The notes beneath the pieces were generated by a model that saw nothing but the letters and a program-made list of their open reading frames with translations, had not been told where the DNA came from and made no database searches. A stretch of DNA of 64,000 nucleotides. Origin: Elysia chlorotica (lineage: Eukaryota > Mollusca > Gastropoda > Plakobranchidae). This document shows, piece after piece, positions 13,801 through 25,265 of the stretch. The translations under genes and the position numbers were made by a program. The stretch is taken from positions 193,046 to 257,045 of the forward strand of contig RQTK01000327.1 in the NCBI GenBank assembly GCA_003991915.1. The letters run 5' to 3'. The first letter of the stretch is position 1. Each line of letters starts with the position of its first letter.

Positions 13801-13925
13801 GTACACTGAGGTCCCTCCTCACCAAGTTTGCTGTTCAGGTCTGTGCAGACCAAGACTTCAGCCACAAGTACTTGCCTGTTTTGCGCCCTAAAAATAACCT
13901 TTTGGTGCATCTGGAAGCAGTGTGA
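4898..13925 (+). CDS. Cytochrome P450 (CYP), 11 exons recognised, atypical I-helix
   Basis: Heme-thiolate enzyme, probably on the endoplasmic reticulum. Exons: 4898-5091, 5632-5709, 6374-6458, 7163-7201, 9543-9679, 11328-11401, 11898-12092, 12358-12468, 12744-12871, 13197-13281, 13800-13925. Every junction is GT-AG, phases match and no stop interrupts, giving 414 residues from the ATG at 4905. That ATG has a good context (CCCATGG), but a strong acceptor ends at 4897 and an LP precedes the Met, so an upstream anchor exon is likely; families usually run 450-500 residues. Motifs: [16 protein letters not shown] near the N terminus (CYP85-clan/CYP120-like style), ETMR of the K-helix at 285-288, FKPERW at 337-342, [10 protein letters not shown] with heme ligand Cys362 (Tyr replaces the usual Phe). 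The I-helix at 231-256 reads [15 protein letters not shown] where AGxxTT is expected. Candidate AATAAA at 14275-14280. Substrate unknown. Confidence 0.9.
7340..9235 (-). mobile_element. Degenerate LINE (endonuclease/reverse transcriptase) in P450 intron 4
   Basis: Antisense to the P450 and wholly inside its intron of about 2.3 kb (7202-9542). Read on the minus strand, 9217-8780 encodes the C-terminal part of an APE-type endonuclease with [15 protein letters not shown] and ending [11 protein letters not shown]. About 8376-8017 encodes reverse transcriptase with [13 protein letters not shown], then [14 protein letters not shown], where the catalytic YADD-type motif has decayed to FAYE. About 7900-7365 encodes the C-terminal [17 protein letters not shown] block and ends just before a TTAA-rich tail. 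Frames shift between blocks and the 5' end is missing, so it is a dead copy. The family resembles endonuclease-reverse transcriptase proteins of RTE- or CR1-like LINEs; the clade is not resolved. Confidence 0.85.
10225..10435 (+). mobile_element. SINE-like repeat copy, degraded (in P450 intron 5)
   Basis: Carries a B-box-like CAGTTCAAAACCC, then GTGGCAGCACATAAAGTTGT and a tail TAGTGCTGATGCTGGACACT followed by an A/C-rich run. These landmarks occur in the same order in the copies at 16975 and 40338. Diverged from the better copies. Confidence 0.65.
10425..10645 (-). mobile_element. LINE ORF2 C-terminal remnant
   Basis: The minus strand encodes [20 protein letters not shown] and [19 protein letters not shown], the typical end of non-LTR ORF2 proteins (the region after the reverse transcriptase). 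It is a short scrap with no endonuclease or RT core nearby, lying next to the SINE-like copy in P450 intron 5. Confidence 0.7.
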
Positions 13926-16900
13926 CCCATTGCCTTTTGAGATACATAGTTCTACTTGGCTGCTCTTGCCACGTCATCTTTTCCTGCCTGGCTTCGTATT
14001 GTTTTTCTATTAAGATTCAAATAATCACATCTTTCAGCCTAAAAATTAATTCCAGGATGATTTTATTCCGAGGCAGTGGCCCATCTTTAATTTTTTAAGT
14101 AAACTTTTTCTGAACATGACAAGCACATATCCAACTTTTAATAGTACAGGCGCAAAAACAAGTTTAATCCTAGATATGTTTACGACCGATTAAATCAGGC
14201 TCAAAAGAGGGTTTATTTTGTGGCTGACTAAAGCTTCTGTACACTGTCAAGTAAATCAAAATCAATCCCATAGGAATAAAGAAGAGTTCCACTTCCTTCC
14301 AGTGTTATTTTTAATACAGATAACAGCTGTTTTCGGCTCATGATTTGTTTACATGTTGACACTCGATTTTCTCTTGAAGGCCACAATCTCTAACAAAGGA
14401 GCTTGTCCATCATGAAGGAAATTCCTTACTCGAGAACAAGTTTTAGATGTCTTAGACGGTGAGAGTGATGATGATTTTAATATTTGATGATAGTGGTAGT
14501 AGCCAGTAGTTAGAGCTAGATCTAGAAATTTAGATCTAGACCTAGTGAGTGCAAAAAGCAGTTGAGTTGAGAGTAGATAGAAACGGAGATATCGATCTAG
14601 ATGTAAATCTAGTTGATGAAAAGACCTGAATAACCATGCTAGATAAGTACCCAATCTACTTCTGCATGCTCTTTACATGTCATTCTATTGTGTTGGCAAT
14701 GGTCAGAGAGAAAACTCAGGATCATACATGAAGTTTTCGTTCACTTTTTCTGTTGCCTGAATCTGCTACAGCTAGTTTATTCTTGGTGTGAGGGTATTAG
14801 ACCTATACATTTTCTGAAAGCTGAATAAATAATTATTGTCGGCAACTTTTATTCTTTTTATTTGGAGATAAACATGTTGGTTTCCAAGTTATTTGATGAC
14901 AAAGTGTATATTTTTTTAGGAGAGAAACCTGAACTTGGTCTTTCAAGATCAAGGTGAAGGGCACAAAATACTTATATGTTACTGAAAACAACTTCAAAAT
15001 TCTACACCCATTCAGCGTTCAAAATATGTATAGGTTTAATGGGTAATGAAACATTTTTGCTGCCTCTCAGTTCATTTTATGACACCTATATAAATTATCA
15101 AATATAGCCCAACACCACAAACTAAATACAGCAACACTTGTAGGGTTAAAGAATAACTTAACCATTATTGATACAATTTCGTATGTGTGTATGTGTGAAA
15201 AAATGTACAAAAACTAAGCAAGATATGTAGATGTCTATTGTAATGATAGACTTGTCTTGATGGAGATAAGTCTAAAAAAATGTTCATGTTTTTGTATACA
15301 AATTTGGAGAACGTTTACTCCATAACTTTTGTCAATTTTACTTCTATTAATGTCTGCCTATTGAGATATTAAACCTATAAGGTGATTAGCCCAGAGCAAA
15401 GAAGAAAAGAGAAACCTTTTTGGAGGGCTACAAGTAACCACATTATCTCTCTTACTATTGAATTATATTTTGGTTCTTAATCCTAATTTATCATTTTCAG
15501 TATTTCCTGGGACCAATGTGGGCTAATGTACAATTAGGGTTAGTATATTTTCCCTCTAAGATGATCATACTGAGCACATACTGAGTATATTGGTTAACAA
15601 TATATAACTTTATAAAAAAAAAATGAACCAACTGATATGAAAAGTATTGTGTGACAGAGAGAGTCAAATTATATCTATTTAGAAGCAAAAGGTGCTCTTT
15701 TGATATTATATTATTAAGCGCTTTTATTTTGAATTATGTACCATATTTTTTTTGGAAAATCTCACTCTTTTGAGAAAAATGCAAAGTGATCTGTCATATG
15801 TGATCTCAATGGACATATTCAATAGTTTTTTTCATATTGAAATAAGTTTTGATGGAATGGGATTGTTTGGAAGGAAGTTAATCGGGCATCATATTTTAAA
15901 TATGAATTAAAATTGACTGAGAGATTCAGTCTTCCTATAATTCTTTTTCGGAGAAATGAGTGTGCACAAGCTAAGTAAAAATCATATTCAAAGTATCTTA
16001 GCTAGATTATTAAATGTGGGAATGAGGCCCTATCAGCTTCCTTATTTAATTGAATCTCAATGAAGTCTGACATCCTGAGATCTGAGACAACCATCAGATA
16101 TCCTCCTATGTTAGATGTGATATTTTGTATTGATATGAATCTTGATATGAATATGATATATGCTTTACATGTTGCAATGTTTAAAGATATGTAGTATACT
16201 TTTAAACCGTTGAAAAGTCATTTAAATAAAAATTGCTGGTGCTCCCTCATTGTGTACTTAATTTTGAAAAAAAATGTTTACCTTTTAAGTGATGAACTAT
16301 GTTTTGTACTATTTTTTTTTATCAAATACATTTTTTATCATTATTTGTAGTTTCTCATCCAGTCTCTTCCATAGGGTAAATAATATATAAGTAACACTTA
16401 TTTACCCATATTTTCAATTTATGTTTAGCAGGTTCTTTTCCTTAACTAATTTAATAGTTAAGAATTTGTGAACTGCTGCTTATTTTCAAATTTTCTAATC
16501 TATTATTCTGTCAAACTTAAAGTTAGAAAGTTCATTTACTGTTTTTAAATATAGAGAGATTTATGGGTTTTAAACTGTAATATATTTCCATTTTGGATGT
16601 TTAGTGTACTTGATATTTATCAATTATATTGATATATACGAAAGGAAATCGGAAAACACACAACCTCACAATGGACACTGCTGCAGTATAATCCTGTTAT
16701 TAAATGTAAAGGAATTTCAAATTGATGCCTTTATTTGCATACATACTTTAATAATAATATCAAATAAATCAAGGAAAGGTTAGAATAAATAAGACCAAGA
16801 GTATTTGAATCCTTCAACTAAAACAAAACAACCCGCCAACTACGAAAGAACATATTTACCTATATCGTTTTGTAAATAAAAATATTTGCATAAAAATAGG

Positions 16901-16974
16901 GTAAGATAAGAAGAAAAAAGGTTTTGCACTTATCTTTTTAAATTTGAATATATGATTACTCTCACATCAGGTAG
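13926..16974. other. P450 3' UTR and gene-free AT-rich stretch
   Basis: Contains candidate polyadenylation signals after the P450 stop (AATAAA at 14275-14280 and another near 14823). Around 14515-14615 there are clustered TAGATCTAG/TCTAGATC motifs. No coding exon with a recognisable domain was seen. Confidence 0.4.
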
Positions 16975-17222
16975 TGAACTGCCTTAAGTGGTAGACTGTT
17001 GGTCTCCAGATTAGGAGGTTTGCAGATCTAATCCCACGATCAGCAGATCTATTTGTGCAATGTACATCCCCTGTAACTGGTTGGGTCAGTGTCATTATAA
17101 TGTGACCAGCTGAGATAGGAGTCATGTTTTCTTGACCCTGTCTCGTCTGTGGCAGCACATAGAATTGTCAGACGTTAGTCTTAGGGTCTGCCGCCATATA
17201 TGACCCTCCAGGAGAACCTAGG
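16975..17222 (+). mobile_element. SINE-like repeat, near full length, tRNA-like head
   Basis: The head has an A-box-like TAAGTGGTAGACTG and a B-box-like GCAGATCTAATCCCACG. The body follows: GGTTGGGTCAGTGTCATTAT, GTGACCAGCTGAGATAGGAG, CCCTGTCTCGTCTGTGGCAG, CACATAGAATTGTCAGACGT. The block order equals that of the copy at 40338. Confidence 0.8.
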
Positions 17223-20200
17223 AAACGTTAAGCCGAAGAGAGGGAGTTAACTCTCTCCCTCGCTCTAATAGAGAACATACTCTCAGATCAATGGAAAATC
17301 ATGAAAGATGGGAACACATTTTTTCTCCCCTTTATGTTTGATTGAATCTCATTCCTGTAATGGCCAAATAAAATGAAAAAAAAAATGAAAATGAAACAAT
17401 ATTTATGTATATTATATTTATCATGGTATTTGATTTTTAGAGAAAATGTTCCATTTATCAATTATGAACATGTCATAAAGTGCTTGAAAATAATTTGAGG
17501 AATCCATATTTGACTATATTTTTCTCAGACTCGAAGAAAAGATTTATTCCCACTGAGCTTTTATCTGAAAACTAATTTTGTTTTTATAAAACGCTAAAGG
17601 CCTACTAATTTATTTATTCACAGCCTGGATAAAATATCGAAAGTGGTGGATTGTTTTGAATAATATTGAATTGTTATCTCAATTTTCTTATGACATCAAA
17701 GGTTTATGAGTATTGGTGTAGGTAATTTTTGTTGTCAGTTTTATAATTGATAAACACATGATTAACATTTTATGGCTTTTCACCGGTGATTTATTTTTGT
17801 AGACATTTGTTTTTTGTGCTCCATAGGCAATTTAGGATTGATCATTAAAACCCCCCCCCACCAAGCCACAATGTTTTTAAAAGTGACAACTTTGGCCTGG
17901 TTCAGTACATTTTCATCCTATTCCCCATGTCCCCTGATATATTATATTTTATAATAATTTCAATGAATTAATTTTTTTTCCATGTTCATCTTATATAGTA
18001 GGTTAAGCTAACATAACAATTTTGTAAAAACTTCAGCAATGCCTTTTTGTGTTGTATAACCTTTTTTCTCTCAATTTCATATACAATCAATGGATTCGTT
18101 TTTGTTATTGTTTTTACACTATGCAATATGATATTTTGTTTGAAAAATGCGATCTTGTTACTTTTTTGGTCAATATTCAATGAAGTGTTTAAAGCACTGT
18201 TGAAAATTCAAGCTAGCCGTGAACCTAAGTAGAAATGCTTAATATTCTATTTACAATAACTCCAGCACAATAATTGTTTTCAGCGAATTTTGTTTTTGTT
18301 ATCAATTCAATATGTTTATCATATTCAAAATGGATTTTTAAGTCATTGATTTCTCTATTTAATGTTGTTTAAGTTTCTTTCAGAGCCTCAAGAATGGGAA
18401 TGTTTTTTTCCTTTACCATTTCTGTATCATGAATAAAGAGTTTAGAATACTGTTTTATGCAAAAAGCTAGCAGTGAACTTAAGTATAAAGTATATTTCTA
18501 GCATCTTTTCTACAATCATTCCAGCACAAGAATTGTTGTAAGCCAATTGCGTTTTTGTTGTAAATTAATATGTTTTCACTTTTAAATTGGATTTAAAGTC
18601 ATTAATTTAATTGATTATTGATTCTTTTGCGACTTTTAGAATGTGAGTTGTGTCTTTCTTTAACCGTTTCTGTAACCTGAGTTTTGTCTAATGAAGCATT
18701 TCTCTAAATGCTTGCTATAATTGCATTAAATCATAAAGAAAAGATTAAAAAAAAAATACAATTGATTAAGTTACAGTATGTCCTCTTTATATCAGAGCCA
18801 GATCCACACACGGACATCTGATATTAAACACTGGCTGGGATCAATGATCTTGTTCATTTGCGAGCCCAATTAAGAGATTAATTTATCTCTATACTTTGTA
18901 GTGTTGCGAAAAACAGTAATATAATTATCCAGTTATTACATGCAGAGAAATGTTAATTGTAAAAAAAAAGATAGCAAACACACTATATCTTCACACTATT
19001 TACCTCATTTTGCCTTATGCTACACCAGTGGAGTTTTTATTTTATTTTTATACCGATCACTTTCAAAAAAGAAAAGGTAGATCTAAAACAATACATTTGT
19101 TTTTGATAAGTGTTTCTTTGTCACAGCATGAGGGCCATCAGAAAAAAAAATGTGATCTTTTCACGAATTAATCACTGAAAACTATTGAGAACTCATTTCT
19201 TATCTACATCTTATCTTTTCATGCCTTGTTTAAATCCTATAATTATTTCAACTCCAATTCTGAGAAGTGTTATATATATGCAAATTATCTGAGGAAGATA
19301 ATTTCTTGTTAAAATTTAAGATATTTACTTCTGTCTACCTCTTAAATTTGTTTGTTATAAAGTCAATAAAATGACTTGTGTAGTGCTTTACCAATTAAAT
19401 AGTTGCACATGTAGCTACTGTATTGCATCCTGTGAAAGTGATTTGTGCTGTTGAATTTCACTTTCTATTTCTATCTGTTACAATTGAATATGAACATTTG
19501 TACTGTTTCAAGAGCGTGAAGAATTAACAATTTTGTAAATATTTAAAGAGAACAAATTTAAATAATAATGGCCCTGATAACTTTTAAGGTCTTATATGCA
19601 GCAGGACTGGATGTACTTTTTCTGTACTTAAAAGACTTAAGATCTGAGAAAAGAAACTTTTACAACATGATCTTTTATTGTCTAATTTTAAGATGTTTGT
19701 AGATTTATATGTCACTCATTCAACTTCTTAGTAGGTATGAATGTTTTTCAAAACTAACAAGCCAGCTCTTGCCTGTAACCTGCTTCTCTCGTTCACATGT
19801 GTTCTGTCTAATAACAATACACTAGTTGATGGGTTACGCAGTATATATATATATGGTTAATTATCCACTGCACACTTCTCCTTAAAAATAGTTTACTTAG
19901 GAACATTGTTTTTGTATTTTGGTGGGCCTGATACTATAGACCATGAACGAGTTTATACATTGTAAAGTTTATGAAACAAGAAAATTCAGTGACCGTTCCT
20001 GGTAATTAGACTTTATGTGAATTATGTTATTAATTATTAATTAATCATAAATTATTGTTAAGATTTCATTCAGGAAAAAGTTGAATAAAGTGGTCAAATA
20101 ACAAAAGGAAGGAATTAAATAAAAACGCAAACAAACAAAAAAAAAAAACACAAAAAAAAACAACAAAAAAACATGTCTCTGATGAAGAAATTTGTCCAAT

Positions 20201-20631
20201 GGAGTTCTGCTTCTTCGTTATCTGTAAAATGTTTGAGCTGCTCAGTATTGTTGTCAGTTAAATGCAAGATTAAATAGTTTTTGCAATAAAACTTAACAAT
20301 TTTGTGTTCATTTGGTGCAGGGAAAAGCATTTAAAGTTTCATTATTCATAAATGGCATCACGTTTTTTTTCATTTCGGATACTTTATTGTACATATTTGA
20401 ATTCTTATAGTGCTTGAAAGAAACATGACACTCGTTTTATTTCAGATTATGCAAAATGAGTTTTCATTCAGTCAATTGGCTTGAATGTGAAATCTTTTTC
20501 CTCTATTTTTTTTTAAAAGGTGATAATAAATTTATATGGATACAATTGTGTGTTTTTTCCCTTTGGAATCTGTGTCTTGTTGCCATAATGAGTATTTTGT
20601 TCTTATGTATTTTATGATATTTTATATGATC
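17223..20631. other. Gene-free AT-rich stretch with a diverged tandem duplication
   Basis: Very AT-rich with no recognisable exon. It contains the diverged duplication at 18205-18700 and a short TATATATATA run near 19840. A cytosine run (CCCCCCCCCACC) lies near 17852. Confidence 0.4.
18205..18700. repeat. Diverged two-copy tandem duplication (~255-bp unit)
   Basis: AAGCTAGCCGTGAACCTAAG near 18211 is matched by AAGCTAGCAGTGAACTTAAG near 18465. The following blocks appear in the same order in both: TCCAGCACAA, GAATTGTT/TAATTGTT, GCGTTTTTGTT/TTGTTTTTGTT, TAAGTCATTGATTT/AAAGTCATTAATTT, CTTTACCATTTCTG/CTTTAACCGTTTCTG. Confidence 0.65.
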
Positions 20632-20730
20632 ATCGCTCCCAGAACATCGGCTTCCGACGCAAAAGGTCCTGAGTTCGAATCCTGGCGGTTGCTTATACTG
20701 TTGGACGTTAAACCAACCCCAACCAACGCT
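20632..20730 (+). mobile_element. SINE-like repeat with tRNA-like head, internal deletion
   Basis: The head ACATCGGCTTCCGACGCAAA and B-box GAGTTCGAATCCTGGCGG match the full copy at 40338. It then jumps directly to the tail CTGTTGGACGTTAAACCAAC, so the central body is deleted. The tail is also the start of the first unit of the 1.08-kb tandem duplication. Confidence 0.8.
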
Positions 20731-21412
20731 CCCAGGCTGCAGATGATGGACTTTGAAAATCTATCGAAAAATTACATATTCTGCAAGATTAGTAAAACGT
20801 TCTACTTAATACATGTTATAACTGCCCTTATACTGCAGCTGCAGCATATATAAATCTCGAGTATCTACAATCAAATAAGAAGAAGGAAAGCAACCTCTTC
20901 CTCTTTTTTCCTGAATCAGAGAAAGAAATGAAGATGATACGTAACATACTTAGCTTGTACATTGGAGCAATATAATTGGTTTTTTTTTGTAGCATCATTG
21001 CAAAGAAAGGACCTTTTCTCAAAGGAATTAAATCTTTCACCAGAAATACAATTATTGTTGATACTCAAAAGTTTTGTGTTAGAAACTGAAATTACATCTA
21101 TGGTCAAGAAATCAGTGTTTTTGTCCTTTAAAGTTTTAGTCAATCATTTTGCATTTAAGGTTAAATTATTCTATTTAATTTTTAATCTGTTTGAGAACAT
21201 TTTAAGTTGTCCAAGAAGCCTGCTGCATGTAGACTAATTTTAGTTTCTTATTTCAGAGGATGTTTCACTTTTTGCACTTTTTAAGGCAAAAGGAATCTGT
21301 GGTTTCTAATTAAATCCCGATGCCTTTAATATTATATGAATATATAAAATGTTTTGCGCTAAAATTGGTTCGTATATCACTATATGCTCTATTCCAGCAC
21401 AAGTGTGATTGT

Positions 21413-21432
21413 GAATAATAATAATAATAATA

Positions 21433-21510
<78 letters not shown>

Positions 21511-21511
21511 T
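21413..21511. repeat. (AAT)n(GAT)n microsatellite, unit 1 of the duplication
   Basis: Six or seven AAT/ATA triplets pass into roughly 25 uninterrupted GAT triplets. The Asp-rich, Ile-rich and Met-rich open frames over it are artefacts of the repeat. Confidence 0.95.
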
Positions 21512-21671
21512 GCAAATCCTGATATGGCTAGACGAATCGCAAAACGTTATTCACGAATTAAAGAATCCATGACTTGTTAACAAATTTATTCCACCGAAGA
21601 CAACTATTCCAATATTTCTTAATTGACATTTGACGGGTTTGAAACGTTAAAACGTTCATGTCACAATAAAA

Positions 21672-21800
21672 TTGGGTCATACCGGCTGAGACAGGAGTCA
21701 TGGTATCCCCGCCCTGTCTCGTGTGTGGCAGCACATACAATTGTCAGACGTCCGTCCACAATATAGCCTATATAGTGCTGCTGTTGGACGTTAAACCAAC
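21672..21800 (+). mobile_element. SINE-like repeat, body and tail only
   Basis: TTGGGTCATACCGGCTGAGA, then CCCCGCCCTGTCTCGTGTGT, GGCAGCACATACAATTGTCA, TATAGTGCTGCTGTTGGACG and TTAAACCAACCCCAACC. The tRNA-like head is missing. Its first TTGGGT coincides with the end of tandem unit 1 and its tail with the start of unit 2. Confidence 0.85.
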
Positions 21801-22490
21801 CCCAACCAACGCTCCCAGGCTGCAGATGATGGGCTTTGAAAATCTATCGAAAAATTACATATTCTGCAAGATTTGTAAAACGTTCTACTTAATACATGTT
21901 ATAACTACCCTTATACTGCAGCTGCAGCATATATAAATCTCGAGTATCTACAATCAAATAAGAAGAAGGAAAGCAACCTCTTTTTCCTTTTTTTCCTGAA
22001 TCAGAGAAAGAAATGAAGATGATACGAAACATACCTTAGCTTGTACATTGGAGCAATATAATTGTTTTTTTTTTGTAGCATCATTGCAAAGGAATTAAAT
22101 CTTTCACCAGAAATACAATTATTGTTGATACTCAAAAGTTTTGTGTTAGAAACTGAAATTACATCTATAGTCAAGAAATCAGTGTTTTTGTCCTTTAAAG
22201 TTTTAGTCAATCATTTTGCACTTAAGGTTAAACTATTATATTTAATTTTTAATCTGTTTGAGATCATTTTAAGTTGTCCAAGAAGCCTGCTGCATGTAGA
22301 CTAATTTTACTTTCTTTTTTTCCGAAGATGTTTCACTTTTTGCACTTTTTAATGCGAAAGGAATCTGTGGTTTCTAATTAAATGGCGAAATCCCGATGCC
22401 TTTAATATTATATCAATATATAAAATGTTTTGCGCTAAAATTGGTTCGCATATCACTAAATGCTCTATTCCAGCACGAGTGTGATTGTGA

Positions 22491-22536
22491 ATGTTAATAA
22501 TAATGATGATGATGAGGATGATGATGAGGATGGTGG

Positions 22537-22605
<69 letters not shown>

Positions 22606-22620
22606 GGATGAGGATGACGT

Positions 22621-22689
<69 letters not shown>
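22491..22689. repeat. Interrupted (GAT)n microsatellite, unit 2 of the duplication
   Basis: About 200 bp of GAT triplets interrupted by GAG, GTG and a GACGTT block near 22617. It corresponds to the 21413-21511 array in unit 1 but is about twice as long. Confidence 0.95.
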
Positions 22690-22692
<3 letters not shown>

Positions 22693-22855
22693 CATCCTGA
22701 TATGGCTAGACGAATCGCAAAACGTTATTCAAGAATTAAAGAATCCATGACTTGTTAACAAATTTACGCCACCGAAGACAACTATTCCAATGTTTCTTAA
22801 TGGACATTTGACGGGTTTGAAACGTTAAAACGTTCATGTCACAATAAAATTGGGT

Positions 22856-23466
22856 TATTTACTTAAACTGATGTTAGTGACAGCCTTAGTAGATGTTACA
22901 ATTGTACAACTTTTACAAAACTGCTCAGAGTTGCTTCATACTTTACTAGCTCATCATGATTTGACTTGACAACTGGAACACTAGAAAAGGACAAGTTTAT
23001 TAAATAATGATGACAATAATTATGGAAGATGAGACGCGTTTAGAAAGCCAAGATGTTTTCTCAAGATGATTTTTAAAAGAGTACACATTTATATACATGT
23101 AATGTGTTGCTAATACAACTTTTAGAATAGATAAACAGTACAAAATAAAACTCATTTGATTGCTAGTTATACTGACTTTTCAGAACATTTTGGGACTAGG
23201 CAGATATTGCATTGCAGATAGTCATAGTTTGTCATTCCTTCGTTTAAACTCGATGGATGTTTTATACAATTTATTAACAATTGCTGCTTATGTAACAGCG
23301 CGTGCCCCACTCCCTATACATGTATTGCATTCAATACGTGGATTGTGAAATATGTAGATTCCACAAAGTTATTACTCAGTGAATATAACACATGTATTAT
23401 TTTTTACCAATAACATGGGGTGGCTATTTAAAAAAAAAGCAGCAAACTAAAAAGCCTTTTAATAAA
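22856..23466. other. Gene-free stretch 3' of the secreted-protein gene
   Basis: No exon was recognised. A minus-strand AATAAA (TTTATT at 23270-23275) lies about 190 nt beyond the stop of the minus-strand gene that ends at 23467, so part of this stretch is probably its 3' UTR. Confidence 0.4.
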
Positions 23467-24213
23467 TCAAAAGAAATTCCCGAGAATCCTCAAAGCCTTC
23501 TTTTTACGGGAGAGGCTGACAATAGGCACCAACTTGTTGCAGTTCTGCATGACTGACGCCAGGTTCTCATCTGGGATTAATTTAAACAGCTCGCTAGCGT
23601 CCACGTTCGGCTGGCTTGAGTATTCCCAAAGACTATGGAAAAAGGCGCCAACACCAGCTCCGCAAACAGATGTTCCCACACCAACTGAACACTCTCTTAA
23701 CATCTGTATTCCTGCGCACTCTTCATCACTCTCCGCTTCGGCCTCTGTTGTATTTTGCAAGCACTGAAGGCTGTCTTCCCATAGCTGCCCCAATTTTCTA
23801 TAGTCCGTAAGGCACGGAGACCCAGACGTCCCATGCAGTATGTCTATCCGAGCTGGAGAGGACAGATACCCAGCCGCAAACCTAAGCTCAGAGAGGCCGA
23901 TCTCTTCGTCGGTGACCCCAGCGCATACAGAAGCACTCTGCAGAGTTTCTACACATGATCTTAGCATCTGCAAGGCTTCTGCAAATCCTCCTAGCCTCTG
24001 ACGGTTGCCTAAAAGAGCTAGCCTTGCGCTGGACGTGGTAAAATCATTTTGATATTGTAACATATTACTCATGCATGTCGCGTGTATGTGACCATTACAG
24101 TCAAGGTTTTCAATGTCACCGTGAACCATCTCTCTCTCTCTCTTGATGAATCTTCCTTCGCACACAAGAGCACTATTGACGACAACAGCTAGAATTACAA
24201 AAACACGTTCCAT
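23467..24213 (-). CDS. Small secreted cysteine-rich protein, family unknown (248 aa)
   Basis: The ATG at 24213 (ACCATGG context) opens a 248-residue frame ending in TGA. Residues 1-20, MERVFVILAVVVNSALVCEG, form a clear signal peptide, so the product is probably secreted. After it, KRERE near 24-28 could be a basic processing site. There are ten cysteines outside the signal peptide (39, 47, 87, 97, 134, 151, 166, 175, 184, 225), consistent with five disulfides, plus one N-glycosylation site at Asn154. The C terminus SRKKKALRILGNFF is cationic and amphipathic-looking. I recognise no domain; the spaced Cys pairs loosely recall helical secreted families such as DUF19, but this is not supported enough to name. 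Coding sequence lies in one exon; a noncoding first exon and TATA box are predicted upstream. Function unknown. Confidence 0.78.
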   Translation of the reverse strand: MERVFVILAVVVNSALVCEGRFIKREREMVHGDIENLDCNGHIHATCMSNMLQYQNDFTTSSARLALLGNRQRLGGFAEALQMLRSCVETLQSASVCAGVTDEEIGLSELRFAAGYLSSPARIDILHGTSGSPCLTDYRKLGQLWEDSLQCLQNTTEAEAESDEECAGIQMLRECSVGVGTSVCGAGVGAFFHSLWEYSSQPNVDASELFKLIPDENLASVMQNCNKLVPIVSLSRKKKALRILGNFF

Positions 24214-24256
24214 GGTCACAGGATAGATTTAACCACGGCACACACAACTAAAAAAC

Positions 24257-25192
24257 CTGTAGAGGATAAATATTGATTAATTATTTTATACTTCGATGAG
24301 GTATACGTGCAGTGCTTTTGTTACATCCACATGAAAATTTACTTTAAGTTGAAAAATAAAACATTTTTTTTTGTCTTTTAAAACTTGAAGAGGATTCTCA
24401 TGCGCGCCTGCCCGCAAGTCGCCAGGCTTAAAGCTCTGTAGCAAATCTCCGTGTTTTTTGTGTGGATACGCTGCAGGACATCTCATTATTAATGCGTCCA
24501 GATCACACCTTTTCACCCCCCCACTCTATTATAAGTTTAAAAAGCATAATTCTGAACGGATTGTAGATCGGGGACGTTGTATTCAAGTTTAGTCTCAATG
24601 GTATTAGGACCAACTATGCTTTTATCGCTAATAGTATTGCGCAGATTGGTCTTGGGCAACTATGGACACCGCAGTGAGATTATGCTAATAAATAAAGGTT
24701 CCAATGATGTACCTGAGACACTAAGCTTTCCACGCAGGTATCAGACGTTCATGTGATAAAAATATAACAAAGTATTCCCTGCCTCTTCCCTTCAAAAATA
24801 CCAAATTGTCAAAATCTTCAAATATTTAGTAGCACACATAGTTGCCAGCAAAACAAGATGTAACATTAATTTGCTTAATATTTTATGCTGTTTCGAAGAA
24901 AAAAAAAAAGAAATAATGTTGAGCATATTATTATGTATACATCGTGGAGTACTTAATATAGTAAGCTATGGTATACATACATACAATTTTATTTTAATAT
25001 ACCTGATTTTGCTATCTAAAGCCTATACCAAGATGTAAACTTGAACTCATCTTGAAATGAGAATAAAAAATCCCCCACCAAAACTTACGGCAAAAAAACT
25101 AAATAAATGGTGAAATGGGAAGATAAGTTAGTTATATGCTTGAACCTAATGGGAAGTCAAAATGAATAAAAATTCTTCTTACACTTACTTAC
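24257..25192 (-). other. Predicted 5'-UTR intron of the secreted-protein gene
   Basis: On the minus strand a donor GTAAGTAAGT begins at 25192 and an acceptor TTTATCCTCTACAG ends at 24257. Splicing would put the ATG at 24213 about 43 nt into exon 2. No coding exon was seen inside; the short minus frame at 24286-24516 lacks a domain. Confidence 0.5.
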
Positions 25193-25240
25193 TCCACTGA
25201 AGCTAACTGAACAAACTGCCAGTTCTGGTAGTGATGTCAA
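25193..25240 (-). other. Predicted noncoding exon 1 of the secreted-protein gene
   Basis: Lies between the TATA box at 25266-25273 (start expected about 25-30 nt downstream) and the GTAAGTAAGT donor at 25192. The 5' edge is an estimate. Confidence 0.45.
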
Positions 25241-25265
25241 CTGGCACGCCGGCTCACAGGCAGCC

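Larger units (their letters stand above)
20698..22855. repeat. Large tandem duplication (~1.08 kb period) with SINE sequence at the junction
   Basis: Unit 1 runs about 20698-21677 and unit 2 about 21781-22855; the offset at the start is 1083 bp. Both start CTGTTGGACGTTAAACCAAC and both end ACGTTCATGTCACAATAAAA followed by TTGGGT. Between them (21678-21780) is SINE body. Both contain a GAT microsatellite, which is long and uniform in unit 1 and longer and interrupted in unit 2. Unit 2 lacks about 15 bp present in unit 1 near 21001 and has scattered substitutions. The unit holds no recognisable gene; open frames in it arise from the GAT array and SINE tail. Confidence 0.9.

Noticed and set aside
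20536..21936. Shared peptide in two frames (LLDVKPTPTNAPRLQMM...)
   Set aside because: The similarity is explained by the tandem duplication and SINE tail; the frame runs straight out of the SINE and shows no domain.
22349..22750. Asp-, Ser-, Met- and Ile-rich open frames over the GAT arrays
   Set aside because: They are translations of a microsatellite in different frames; no flanking exon structure or conserved part.
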